A stretch of 26,141 nucleotides of DNA. Source: a virus. The translations under genes and the position numbers were made by a program. Shown in pieces: positions 15,306 through 22,991 of this stretch (the stretch's first letter is position 1; every line of letters begins with the position of its first letter). A model generated the notes under the pieces. That model ran no database searches. It was not told where the DNA came from and saw only the letters and a list, made by a program, of their open reading frames with translations. The DNA lies in the IMG/VR virus record IMGVR_UViG_3300047375_000061, positions 1-26,141 of that record; one strand, written 5' to 3'.

Positions 15306-17212
15306 CTCAATCCATCCTGACGTGAATTAACTCTAAAATCTCCCAACGTCCAATCGTCTGTCGTGCCTGTGCTTTGGAACTTTAGACCTATCTGCCGACC
15401 TTTGGCGCGTGTGCTTACTTTTCCTGTGGAAGATGTAATCGTAAATGGTCCTTTTACAGTTTCAGGAGAGTTGGGATATTTTCTTGTATTCATATATAAA
15501 AATAAGTTTGTGCTAGAACTCATAGTAACATCTGGAACTACTTTATCCACCATATACAAATCTTCACCATTTTGTGTAATTTCACGCGGTGATCCTTCTA
15601 TGTAGCTGTTCATTGCCGCTCCATCTGCGCTAGTGCCTGTTTCGTGGTTGTAAAGATACCCATCAGGGTCAAATGCAAATGGAACAGTTCGTGCGCCAAA
15701 GCTATCTGACCATACTGACCTATCCATAGTTCCAACAGTCCAAGCATTTTCTGCATAATTGTAAGTTACATAACTATCGTTTTCAGGGTTAGTTGTCTCT
15801 GTATTTTGATCACTTACATAGAACCAAGTAATCTCTTTAAATTCTTTGTTGTGTCCAGTGACAACTTTATCAATATATCGTGTCTGCATACGATCAAATA
15901 CAAAATGCTGAACAGGACATGGTATTTCTTTTACAATACCATCATAAGTAAAGAAATTACGCTTACCCATCCAGAAGACATTTCCGTCAACAGATACCAT
16001 TGTATTTAAGCCAGCCGCTCCTGCGTTTGTCGCAAGTAACCTAAACGAGAATACAAAAGCACCACCAACAAACGTCATGCCATATATTGCCTCGTCAGTA
16101 GATATGATTGTCTCCTCACGAGCAGATACCATAGCTACAATTTTAGTTCCAACTTGAAGCCTCTGATCACCTGCGGTGTTTGTCGAAGTTGGATTCCAAA
16201 CGCTAAAGTCTTCTTGTGTTGACCACCTGACCAACATATTATCTACATTTCCAGTGCCACCACCCACAACATAAGCCTGACATCCACCTGCTATAAAATG
16301 CCTATCTGGGAAGCTAACAACAGTAGTACGAGCCACATTAGGAACACTATTTGCACTTGATAGTGATGATACAAGTACAGCACGATTAGTAACCCCTGCC
16401 GAAGTATCCCAATAATATATTGCACCATTGCGAACTGTCGCAAGGACATCTTCACCCCAAAGATCTATACTCCAAGCACTATTATCTAAGCTAACATTAG
16501 CAAGTGTATCTGATCGTGGAGTACCCCACGCCTCTTCACCCCAACCGCCAACTCCAAAACCAAGAGCTGGGTCAGAACTTTGAGATCCAAGTCCATCGCC
16601 AACACCAATTAAATATTTTACAGTAACAGTACCACCACCAGAAGCTACAGTAGAAGTAGCCGCAGTTGGGACAATAATACTGTAAGAGTTTATATTAATT
16701 CTTGTTATTTGATATCCGTAGTAATTGTTTAAATCATCTGCCGAAACGCCACCAGTTGCTGATGCTCCACTAATAACAACCCAATCGCCAGTTTCAGCCC
16801 CATGTGAATTATCTGTAATGACTACAGTCGTGCTTTCATCTGTCGTGGCTATTGGGTTACTTAACCCAGTAGATGTCTTCCGCAAAGGCGTAATATCGTG
16901 AAGTGAGCCATTCTCAATAATTAACAAGTGATTGTGCGTACCAACGACAAGCCTATCTTCGCCATCAGAGTTTGACCTCCAATACACCATGCGTCTGGCA
17001 ATACCTTCAATATTAGTTTCAGTAGATGTAATATTTCCAGAAGGATTTAATGCGTATATTGTATCTTTCTGCCATCCACCTATCTTTTCAGGATATCCAT
17101 TTTTAAAACGAACTAAGTCACTATCTACCCAGAAAGGCCCATTTTTGCCAGTAGCGTATTCTGTAACGTCTTTTACAATACCTGGGTTGTATTTTAAAAG
17201 TTGCAAAGGCAT
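15302..17212 (-). CDS. Tail nozzle/tubular-like beta-propeller protein
   Basis: This encodes 636 residues. The opening region PFWVDSDLVRFKNGYPEKIG (about residues 26-45) resembles the N-terminus of nozzle or stabilisation proteins (T7 gp12/P22 gp10-like), which close the portal and form the distal tail tube of short-tailed phages. The body is a long run of beta strands with recurrent Gly-rich turns and W/F residues, as in a propeller. No Cys-rich or enzymatic part is seen. It sits between the lysis genes and small virion proteins. The family match is by pattern memory, so the exact subfamily is open. Confidence 0.65.
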   Translation of the reverse strand: MPLQLLKYNPGIVKDVTEYATGKNGPFWVDSDLVRFKNGYPEKIGGWQKDTIYALNPSGNITSTETNIEGIARRMVYWRSNSDGEDRLVVGTHNHLLIIENGSLHDITPLRKTSTGLSNPIATTDESTTVVITDNSHGAETGDWVVISGASATGGVSADDLNNYYGYQITRININSYSIIVPTAATSTVASGGGTVTVKYLIGVGDGLGSQSSDPALGFGVGGWGEEAWGTPRSDTLANVSLDNSAWSIDLWGEDVLATVRNGAIYYWDTSAGVTNRAVLVSSLSSANSVPNVARTTVVSFPDRHFIAGGCQAYVVGGGTGNVDNMLVRWSTQEDFSVWNPTSTNTAGDQRLQVGTKIVAMVSAREETIISTDEAIYGMTFVGGAFVFSFRLLATNAGAAGLNTMVSVDGNVFWMGKRNFFTYDGIVKEIPCPVQHFVFDRMQTRYIDKVVTGHNKEFKEITWFYVSDQNTETTNPENDSYVTYNYAENAWTVGTMDRSVWSDSFGARTVPFAFDPDGYLYNHETGTSADGAAMNSYIEGSPREITQNGEDLYMVDKVVPDVTMSSSTNLFLYMNTRKYPNSPETVKGPFTITSSTGKVSTRAKGRQIGLKFQSTGTTDDWTLGDFRVNSRQDGLR

Positions 17213-17722
17213 TTAGATCATCTCCAACGCTTGGTGTAGTGTTTCTTTGTTGCGGCGCGTCCAACCTCGTCCAAAGGTTTCAAAAGTTTTTAAACTTTTA
17301 TAGAAGTCTTGTCGAACGCCGTAAACATAATTTATGATTTCTTCTGGGTCTTTTTCCATGATAAGACCTAGCGTCTGTGGTCCTATGGCTCCGTCTTGTG
17401 TAGCACCTACTGCACGTTGCACAGCTTTTGCAGGTCTACCACTGCCCGAATTTACAGCCCAATCGAAGCACGCCCAGTCTAAGCCCGATGGAAGCGAATC
17501 GCCTTTAACTCGATCCCAGTAGTTCTTCTTATATATCGGAGCTACATCTTCTGGAGTTAAGTCACGCATTTCTTGTTCAGTTGATTCACTACCAGTCCAC
17601 TCATCGTACACTTTTTTGGTAACTCCCAAATTTGTGATACCTCCAGGATCTTCGGGATGATTTACGAATCCTCCTTCGTGAGAAAGAAGCATTTCTAAGC
17701 ATTTATCAAAGTTCTCTTTCAT
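17213..17722 (-). CDS. GH108-type lysozyme (endolysin)
   Basis: This encodes 169 residues. LSHEGGFVNHPEDPGGITN (residues 13-31) is the glycoside hydrolase 108 signature, with Glu16 as the expected catalytic acid. The rest of the catalytic domain shows YWDRVKGDSLPSGLDWACFD. The C-terminal part, GAIGPQTLGLI and neighbours, matches the peptidoglycan-binding segment that follows in this family. It hydrolyses the glycan chain of murein at lysis. There is no N-terminal signal, so release depends on the holin encoded directly upstream. ATGA overlap with the holin gene. Confidence 0.93.
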   Translation of the reverse strand: MKENFDKCLEMLLSHEGGFVNHPEDPGGITNLGVTKKVYDEWTGSESTEQEMRDLTPEDVAPIYKKNYWDRVKGDSLPSGLDWACFDWAVNSGSGRPAKAVQRAVGATQDGAIGPQTLGLIMEKDPEEIINYVYGVRQDFYKSLKTFETFGRGWTRRNKETLHQALEMI

Positions 17723-18078
17723 TTCTTACCTCCAAAATACTTACTAACACCACGCATACCAATTGATGCACTCACGATACCGCCAAGGCTATATTGATAC
17801 CAACCTGGCATACTAGATAGAGCGGCAAAACCATCTTGCACAATAGCATTACCCCAATCCCCACAAAACGCCAAAATAAGGGGAATACTGAACAAAAGTG
17901 TTATCCACTCGTCTTTCCAGGAGTTCTCTGTGGCTTTCATGGCGGCTAGATCCCAATCAAGCTCACCAGTGGCTATTTTCATTTTAGTTTGGGCTTCAGC
18001 TTGCTTTACGGCAGTCTTACCCTCAATCATAGTTCCAGCAAGATCAGCGACCTTACCCAGTAATCCTAATCCCATCAT
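17719..18078 (-). CDS. Holin-like membrane protein
   Basis: This encodes 119 residues starting MM (ATG at 18078 or 18075; the first overlaps the upstream TGA). An amphipathic N-terminal half (GKTAVKQAEAQTKMKIATGE) is followed by a hydrophobic segment WITLLFSIPLILAFCGDWG (about residues 58-76) and a second, YQYSLGGIVSASIGMRG (94-110). This layout resembles the GTA-type holins with a helical leader before the membrane part. It would form the lesion that releases the downstream lysozyme. Position directly before the lysozyme gene supports the call. Confidence 0.75.
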   Translation of the reverse strand: MMGLGLLGKVADLAGTMIEGKTAVKQAEAQTKMKIATGELDWDLAAMKATENSWKDEWITLLFSIPLILAFCGDWGNAIVQDGFAALSSMPGWYQYSLGGIVSASIGMRGVSKYFGGKK

Positions 18079-18398
18079 TCTTTATTCGCCTTTCCTTTTG
18101 TGTAGGCTTCCTTGCCATAGAATGCCGCAACGATAGCGGCTACGGAAACAAAATATACACCAGCAATAGAGGCCAGTGACTTCATGGCTTCATCAAGATT
18201 AGCCACGTTACAAATAATTATAGCAAATGGATACAGCAACATTCCGAACAAAGCGAACCAGGCCATCTTGCGCTGGGCATCTCTTTGTGCATCGTCATCA
18301 GCCATTTTTAATCGCTTGTCTTCTAGTGCTAACTTATCCCATTCAGATTGGTCTACTGATCCATTTCCATCTAAATCGGCTTTCTCAAATTCTGTCAT
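18075..18398 (-). CDS. Two-TM membrane protein with an EF-hand calcium-binding loop
   Basis: This encodes 107 residues from ATG 18398, with AGGAG about 7 nt upstream. Residues 8-19 are D-L-D-G-N-G-S-V-D-Q-S-E, a complete EF-hand loop with acidic or polar ligands at 1, 3, 5, 7, 9 and 12. Two membrane segments lie at about 45-63 and 77-95, with charged ends. Only one EF-hand is present, so it may pair between subunits. It is in the lysis cassette directly before the holin, so it may be an antiholin or a calcium-tuned holin partner; that role is inferred. Confidence 0.75.
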   Translation of the reverse strand: MTEFEKADLDGNGSVDQSEWDKLALEDKRLKMADDDAQRDAQRKMAWFALFGMLLYPFAIIICNVANLDEAMKSLASIAGVYFVSVAAIVAAFYGKEAYTKGKANKE

Positions 18399-18408
18399 TT
18401 TAAATCTC

Positions 18409-18918
18409 CTAGTCAGCAAGAGGGTTATCTAAAGCCCTCTGCAATTTGCCCATGAGTTTATCTTCAAGTTCTTTCATTGAGCTATCTTGTGAAACCCTAA
18501 CACGTTCTCTTTGATTTTCAAAGCGAACTTCTGCGTTGTCTATCATAGTACGAACCTTTTCTTCGGATTCTCGTACCATGTCCTCTATTCTGTCCACTTG
18601 AGACTCAAGCCGCAACAGATCATCACGCAATCCATTTTTAATGTCACGACTATATTCTACTGACTCTTCTACCTTTTCAGAAATGCCACTGACCTTTGCA
18701 TCCATTACATCCATTTGTAATTGATATTCCTCCAAGTCTAGACCTGTAACAGCTTCTATCTTTTGCCACATAAGAAATCCTGCGTACAAAGCACCTACAA
18801 TTGTAGATAAAAATGCAAGTATAGCCATGATAGAACCGAACGACATCTTCATACCACCTGTCTTAAACTCACGATCTGCAAGTCCATCAATATTATCTGC
18901 TATCTTGGTAGTGTCCAT
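18409..18918 (-). CDS. Membrane-anchored coiled-coil protein of lysis region
   Basis: This encodes 169 residues. One membrane helix lies at about 27-50 (SIMAILAFLSTIVGALYAGF) and is followed by about 100 residues of heptad-patterned coiled coil (LRDDLLRLESQVDRIEDMVR and on). An N-in anchor with a long periplasmic coiled coil resembles inner-membrane spanins, though the partner lipoprotein is not seen. It could equally be a T4-like small membrane protein of unknown role. It begins one base before the stop of the exported 132-aa protein (TGATG). Confidence 0.7.
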   Translation of the reverse strand: MDTTKIADNIDGLADREFKTGGMKMSFGSIMAILAFLSTIVGALYAGFLMWQKIEAVTGLDLEEYQLQMDVMDAKVSGISEKVEESVEYSRDIKNGLRDDLLRLESQVDRIEDMVRESEEKVRTMIDNAEVRFENQRERVRVSQDSSMKELEDKLMGKLQRALDNPLAD

Positions 18919-19316
18919 CAGTTTTCAAACTCCATCTCACCACTTGAGTTTTGTAAGTTCTTTAGTGCTTCTAGCTCATCTCGTAGCTTTTGTATCTCTA
19001 GCCTTCGCTGAGTTAGCTCTATTTGGTAAAGGTCATCACAGTTAATACGAGCCTTGGGTTTGTCTAAAGGTATAACAATACGTGCATACACGCCTATATC
19101 TTTACCACGACTGTTTGTATTTAATCCTGACAGTACACCTGTCACACCATACTCTAAGTTTACACCACCACCTACAGCGTTACTGCATCTCATATTTCCT
19201 GTCGAAAAAGAATCCGATTGGTAGTTCATTGGTGGACTTGGCAAGGCAAGCGAAAGAGAACTATTATCTGCAAAAGCAGAACTGGCTAATAAGCAAAATG
19301 TTAAAGCTATTCTCAT
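18918..19316 (-). CDS. Exported protein with SPP motif and C-terminal coiled coil
   Basis: This encodes 132 residues. A Sec signal peptide (MRIALTFCLLASSAFA, cleavage after Ala16 or nearby) is followed by LPSPPMNYQS, then STGNMRCSNAVGGGVNLEYG, a conserved-looking Cys, and a second Cys in RINCDDLYQ. The last 35 residues form a charged coiled coil. The layout (SPP, one Cys, V-G, then N-C-x-x-L) is like that of the larger exported protein at 20988-21542, so they may be paralogues. It probably lives in the periplasm or at the outer membrane. Function unknown. No lipobox is present. Confidence 0.7.
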   Translation of the reverse strand: MRIALTFCLLASSAFADNSSLSLALPSPPMNYQSDSFSTGNMRCSNAVGGGVNLEYGVTGVLSGLNTNSRGKDIGVYARIVIPLDKPKARINCDDLYQIELTQRRLEIQKLRDELEALKNLQNSSGEMEFEN

Positions 19317-19699
19317 GTAGGCTCACCATCTAACCTTGAGCATATTCTAGACGATATCAAAGTTCTAGATGTATTTGTTCTTTTTACTTTTGAAGTAGTG
19401 CAGAGATACACAGCCTCATCCATGTCAATTTCTCGTATGTATACATCAAAAGATTTATGCTCTTTGTATTCAACCTTTATGATCCTATACGTTGTAGAGA
19501 AAGGTATGTTCATCCAATTTAAATCAAACAAATCAATCTGGTAATACTTTATCTCTTCTCTAGAATTAAAAAGAGACATCTCCACTTTGACCACGTTTTT
19601 AACGTGAGATGTTTTTACTTCAGGGTACGCAGGCGTCATTTCGTGCGCGGACGCACCAAAAGTAATTAGCATACCTAATGTGATTAATTTACTTAGCAA
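19313..19699 (-). CDS. Exported Ig-fold, fimbrial-chaperone-like protein
   Basis: This encodes 128 residues if TTG 19699 is the start; it gives the signal peptide LSKLITLGMLITFGASA. In-frame ATG codons at 19759 and 19768 would overlap the pilin-like gene by up to 80 nt, and the ATG at 19672 leaves too short a signal. The mature part has the strand pattern of a chaperone N-domain (SLFNSREEIKYYQIDLFDLN, then STTYRIIKVEYKEHKSFDVY) and two Cys near the end that could bond. It lies directly after a pilin-like gene. The chaperone reading is a fold guess. Confidence 0.5.
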   Translation of the reverse strand: MLSKLITLGMLITFGASAHEMTPAYPEVKTSHVKNVVKVEMSLFNSREEIKYYQIDLFDLNWMNIPFSTTYRIIKVEYKEHKSFDVYIREIDMDEAVYLCTTSKVKRTNTSRTLISSRICSRLDGEPT

Positions 19700-20177
19700 T
19701 ACAGCTTGCCTGCACCACCGCAGTGTAGGTCCCACCTGGTAATGGTTTAGCTGAACCATAAGTTGCACTAGATGCAGTGCTGAACCATGTGGAGCCTGCC
19801 AATGTTAAATTAAAGTTTGTAGTGCTTCCTACAACTGTTTTAGCCGCTTCGTATGCTGACATACCAGAAACAGACGTTTGTGTAACACTTGTACTACCTG
19901 TCCATGCAAGCGTGTCGGACAAAGAAGGCGACGAGCTAAAAGCTGTTGGGTGTGTTATACTAGCTATATAAGCATCTGCTATTGAAACGTCATACCTAAC
20001 AATAGGTAGTATGCCACCATCCGCAGGGGTTGTGCTTAGTTTACTTGCAATCGGGTTTCCATATGCACCTGACTTAGTTGTTTGGATAACACATTTAGCT
20101 TCTACGCTTCCTGTAATTTCAACATTCGCTAGTGCTGGAAATGCACATAGTGAAAGTATTGCTATAGAATATTTCAT
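19689..20177 (-). CDS. Exported pilin-like/beta-rich protein
   Basis: This encodes 162 residues from ATG 20177, with GAGGT upstream at good spacing; an ATG at 20189 overlaps the previous stop (ATGA) but has no RBS of its own. A signal peptide (MKYSIAILSLCAFPALA) is followed by VEITGSVEAKCVIQTTKS, then long Thr/Ser-rich beta segments. It ends GGTYTAVVQASCIAK. Cys near both ends of the mature chain suits a disulfide-bonded Ig-like or pilin-like fold. It has no catalytic motif. It may be a surface subunit exported by phage-infected cells or a periplasmic part of a lysis or exclusion complex. Function inferred. Confidence 0.6.
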   Translation of the reverse strand: MKYSIAILSLCAFPALANVEITGSVEAKCVIQTTKSGAYGNPIASKLSTTPADGGILPIVRYDVSIADAYIASITHPTAFSSSPSLSDTLAWTGSTSVTQTSVSGMSAYEAAKTVVGSTTNFNLTLAGSTWFSTASSATYGSAKPLPGGTYTAVVQASCIAK

Positions 20178-20185
20178 TTTAGACC

Positions 20186-21058
20186 TCATTGGTTATACTG
20201 CATGTCGATCATCTCTTCGTGCAGAATTTGTTGTGCCAAATTATTACGCAAGCCTTTCTTGTTATCTGATATCTGTGAATCAGCAAGAGTAGGGGCATCA
20301 TTATAAGCACCACCATTTATAGATGCATTGTAATACATATTGATGTTAGTTTGCTGATTGATAGCCATGATAATTTGATCTTGTCCTTGCGTTTTAAATA
20401 AGGTCAACGCATTGGCAGATGCTGTTAGCCCTAATTCAATTCTAGTTTGCTCTTCTTCTTCCTCTTCAGAAAGAATTAGATTACCATCTTCATCATACTC
20501 AAAGTCGTTATCGGCGTCTATAGCACCCATAGCCTCGTCATCTTCTAGTACATCATACACTTCAACTACAGGTATTACTGGTATTGGCTTAACATAATCT
20601 GGGCATGATGGATTTAGTTGTGGATCAAAGCATTCATCAATTCTGTAGCTATATACCACCAAAGGATCTGTTACACTTCCCTCGCCTTCAACAGTAATTG
20701 ATCCATCCCCCCACTTAGAAGAGGCTACGTTAGCTAAAGGAAAAGACTTGACGATTGTATTGCCTGGCACTCCAGACCAATCATCTGTTGCGGAAAACGT
20801 ATATCCTTCACCTTCCGCATTTAAGTTACGGATGTGGACTTTCATATCGTCTTCTGGGTTTTTTACTGTGGTGTATTTGTATAATAATCCATTTACATCT
20901 AAGCCAGGTATGTCAGGCAAAACAGAACTCATACCCCAACTTAGTGCTGTGGATGCGGCATTTCCAGTTGTTCCGTAGCTATACGGATCACAAGAAGAGT
21001 AAGAAGGCCAAAGTGCTAATAATAACACTAAGACCTGTTTTTGTTTCAATGTTTTCAT
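20186..21058 (-). CDS. Exported 290-aa protein with acidic segment
   Basis: A signal peptide (KQKQVLVLLLALWPSYSS) ends near Cys23; the box before this Cys is a poor lipoprotein match. The mature part has a Ser/Gly/Asp beta domain (about residues 25-150) with two Cys (DECFDPQLNPSCPD). A Pro-rich linker and a very acidic stretch (ADNDFEYDEDG and a run of Glu, about residues 190-213) follow. The last 75 residues form a polar helical tail. I do not know the family. Its signal-peptide codons overlap the end of the preceding gene by 71 nt in another frame. Confidence 0.65.
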   Translation of the reverse strand: MKTLKQKQVLVLLLALWPSYSSCDPYSYGTTGNAASTALSWGMSSVLPDIPGLDVNGLLYKYTTVKNPEDDMKVHIRNLNAEGEGYTFSATDDWSGVPGNTIVKSFPLANVASSKWGDGSITVEGEGSVTDPLVVYSYRIDECFDPQLNPSCPDYVKPIPVIPVVEVYDVLEDDEAMGAIDADNDFEYDEDGNLILSEEEEEEQTRIELGLTASANALTLFKTQGQDQIIMAINQQTNINMYYNASINGGAYNDAPTLADSQISDNKKGLRNNLAQQILHEEMIDMQYNQ

Positions 21059-21542
21059 TAAAAATCTTTTTCATTGGATTGTTTTGTTCTCGCTCAATAG
21101 TCTGCTTAACTGTCTCCATTTCCCACGCAACTCTGGCCTTATCTCCCACCAACCCCATGTATGGGCAGGGCGTCCCGGCATTGAGCATTGCGTCAAAAAC
21201 GCGAGAATCCTGGCAAAGGGCCGAAATCGCGGCCACCTTCATCCCCATATTATAAAGGGCTTTTGCGTTTTTTAGTTTTTCGCAGTTCATGTCTCGCACA
21301 GTTCGACCTGCTGAAATACCAAGTATCTGCGTCTGCACAGCACCAGCAACACCAACAGTACATAAATCAGAATTGCTTGTACTTATTTGTGGAGAAATTG
21401 CAGAAGGAGGTGGACTGTTTATGGTAGTTTCCATAGTGCCAGTTGATGTCACTGTGCTATCCGACTTGATTGTATCGTCATCATTAGCAAAAGCAAAACT
21501 ACTACTTAATAGAAGTAATGCTATTACAAATAAACGTATCAT
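20988..21542 (-). CDS. Exported protein with SPPPSA motif and C-terminal membrane anchor
   Basis: This encodes 184 residues. A signal peptide (IRLFVIALLLLSSSFAFA) is followed by a Thr/Ser linker, then INSPPPSAISPQISTSNSDL, a Cys region (LCTVGVAGAV), RDMNCEKLKNAKALYNMG and two more Cys near CQDSRVF and TPCPYMG. A hydrophobic end (GLSVIISTLAFLLFL) should anchor it in a membrane. I recall similar proteins in marine myophages but cannot place a function. The stretch 21141-21240 is GC-rich compared with its flanks. Confidence 0.7.
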   Translation of the reverse strand: MIRLFVIALLLLSSSFAFANDDDTIKSDSTVTSTGTMETTINSPPPSAISPQISTSNSDLCTVGVAGAVQTQILGISAGRTVRDMNCEKLKNAKALYNMGMKVAAISALCQDSRVFDAMLNAGTPCPYMGLVGDKARVAWEMETVKQTIEREQNNPMKKIFNENIETKTGLSVIISTLAFLLFL

Positions 21543-21769
21543 TTTCTTTCTACCAATCGATCTAGCTTTTCTTCAATCCTATCAAACTTACTCATAATTT
21601 GACCTAATACTTGAGATGAGTCAGTCTTAGTGACGTACTCTTTAGCCAACTCTTCTCTAGTTCTGTTCAGCAAAATGGTAACGCGCTTTAGTTCTTCATG
21701 GTGAGTTTTAATCCACCATATTAAAAAACCAAACCCTGCGGTTAATCCAATGTTCCAAATAGATTCCAT
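21539..21769 (-). CDS. 76-aa membrane/coiled-coil protein
   Basis: One N-terminal membrane helix (WNIGLTAGFGFLIWWI, about residues 5-20) is followed by a coiled coil ending SKFDRIEEKLDRLVERK. Small one-TM proteins with a YVxKxD segment and a coiled coil are frequent near phage lysis genes; here YVTKTD is present. A holin-accessory or spanin-like role is possible, unproven. ATGA overlap with the exported gene that follows. Confidence 0.65.
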   Translation of the reverse strand: MESIWNIGLTAGFGFLIWWIKTHHEELKRVTILLNRTREELAKEYVTKTDSSQVLGQIMSKFDRIEEKLDRLVERK

Positions 21770-21770
21770 G

Positions 21771-22991
21771 TTACGCTACTTTTTCTAATGCAGAATTAAT
21801 ACCCAAAACATCTTTAAGCCTATCTCTAATACCAAGACCATCCAGATTTTGTGCAAATGATGGCGACCACCACAAATTACTTAAATGTAAAAAATCTATA
21901 GAGGCTTTTCCACTGTCTAATATTACTTCTGGGGCGCGCCCAAAAGTCCCAGCAGGATAAGCATGTTCTATCATGTCACAGAAAGCCTTATCATACTTTC
22001 CAGTTTCCATACATCGCTCACCACGTTCTCTTGCGTAGTCCCAAAAAGGAGTGTTGTATTTTGAACCAGCAAAATAGTGTAGCATAATTATACGCTCTAC
22101 GTTTCTTATTAGACCTACATATTCAATGTTAGCCTGTTCTGTAGACATGATACCTTGGATGCAGTTCATAGCGTTTTCTAAAACGCTATTTGCCATACCA
22201 AAAGACATAGCTTCTAAAGGCTCTAAGAAGAAAGACGAGTTGCCATTGCTTGCTAATCGGTCAGTAAAATTTCGGTTCTTTGAGTAGTTGTTAAAGCCAA
22301 AAGAGTTAGTTTCTTTACTGGGCGTTAAGCCAAAGTCACTAAATATTGCCTTTATGTCTTCTTTAACTTCTTCAAGCGTGTTGATGTCGCTGTTATATAG
22401 ATACCCAACAGAACATCTATTTTGTAAAGGTATCCCAAACACCCAACCATACGGCCTAGCAATAGTAAGTGTGTGTGAAAACTTTGGGGCATCCCAGTAG
22501 CATTGATTTACATGGACAGCGTTTACAGGAATGTAAGCAGACTGTGAGTGTTTGCTGTAATCTTTAGGGCGACCAGAACAATCAATAATATAGTCAGCAT
22601 CAATATCATCGGGAGTTATGTTATGCTCAAACAAATCAACATGATCTTTTAGCTTACCATAGATGTAGTCTTGCATTTTGTTTGCGTTAAAGTGAATAGC
22701 AGTTGATGGTGTAGGAAAATCGTGTAGAAATTCTTCTTTTGTTTTAGACCAACCGCGCTTGAATATGCCTGTTTTTACATAGGCATCTACAAGATTAAAA
22801 TCTTTCCCACTAAACCCCAAAGTCTTGTTTAAAAGGTGAGGTAAGATGAGAGTTGTCCCCTCACCTACTGCTTGCGGTTTTATAGTGGGGTCATAGTGCC
22901 ACTCAACCTTTGCGTCTGGGAAGTTAAGTTTCATTTGTAGCGCAGACATACACCCTACAGTTCCACGCCCTATGACTGCGTATTTCTTCAT
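21771..22991 (-). CDS. FAD-dependent tryptophan-halogenase-like protein
   Basis: This encodes 406 residues from ATG 22991, which overlaps the previous stop as ATGA. It has the Rossmann motif GRGTVG (residues 8-13), the conserved GEGTT (43-47), and the halogenase lysine region VKTGIFKRGW, where Lys73 fits the catalytic position. It also has GWVFGIP (182-188), matching the family's WxWxIP with a Phe. The second half includes FLEPLEAMSFG, expected for the flavin-binding loop. Such enzymes make HOCl or HOBr-type species from FADH2 for chlorination or bromination. Marine phage halogenases are known, but the substrate here is unknown. A host-supplied flavin reductase would be needed. Confidence 0.85.
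   Translation of the reverse strand: MKKYAVIGRGTVGCMSALQMKLNFPDAKVEWHYDPTIKPQAVGEGTTLILPHLLNKTLGFSGKDFNLVDAYVKTGIFKRGWSKTKEEFLHDFPTPSTAIHFNANKMQDYIYGKLKDHVDLFEHNITPDDIDADYIIDCSGRPKDYSKHSQSAYIPVNAVHVNQCYWDAPKFSHTLTIARPYGWVFGIPLQNRCSVGYLYNSDINTLEEVKEDIKAIFSDFGLTPSKETNSFGFNNYSKNRNFTDRLASNGNSSFFLEPLEAMSFGMANSVLENAMNCIQGIMSTEQANIEYVGLIRNVERIIMLHYFAGSKYNTPFWDYARERGERCMETGKYDKAFCDMIEHAYPAGTFGRAPEVILDSGKASIDFLHLSNLWWSPSFAQNLDGLGIRDRLKDVLGINSALEKVA

Noticed and set aside
17281-17298. Inverted repeat AAAAGTTTttAAACTTTT
   Set aside because: It is inside the lysozyme gene, A/T-only except two bases, and has no terminator form; likely chance from Lys/Phe codons.
18409-19316. Rz/Rz1-type spanin pair
   Set aside because: The 169-aa protein fits an inner-membrane spanin in shape, but the neighbour with a signal peptide has no lipobox Cys, so the pair is not supported.
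20412-20597. Ser-rich plus-strand frame of 61 codons
   Set aside because: Shadow of the Glu/Asp-rich stretch of the exported 290-aa protein.
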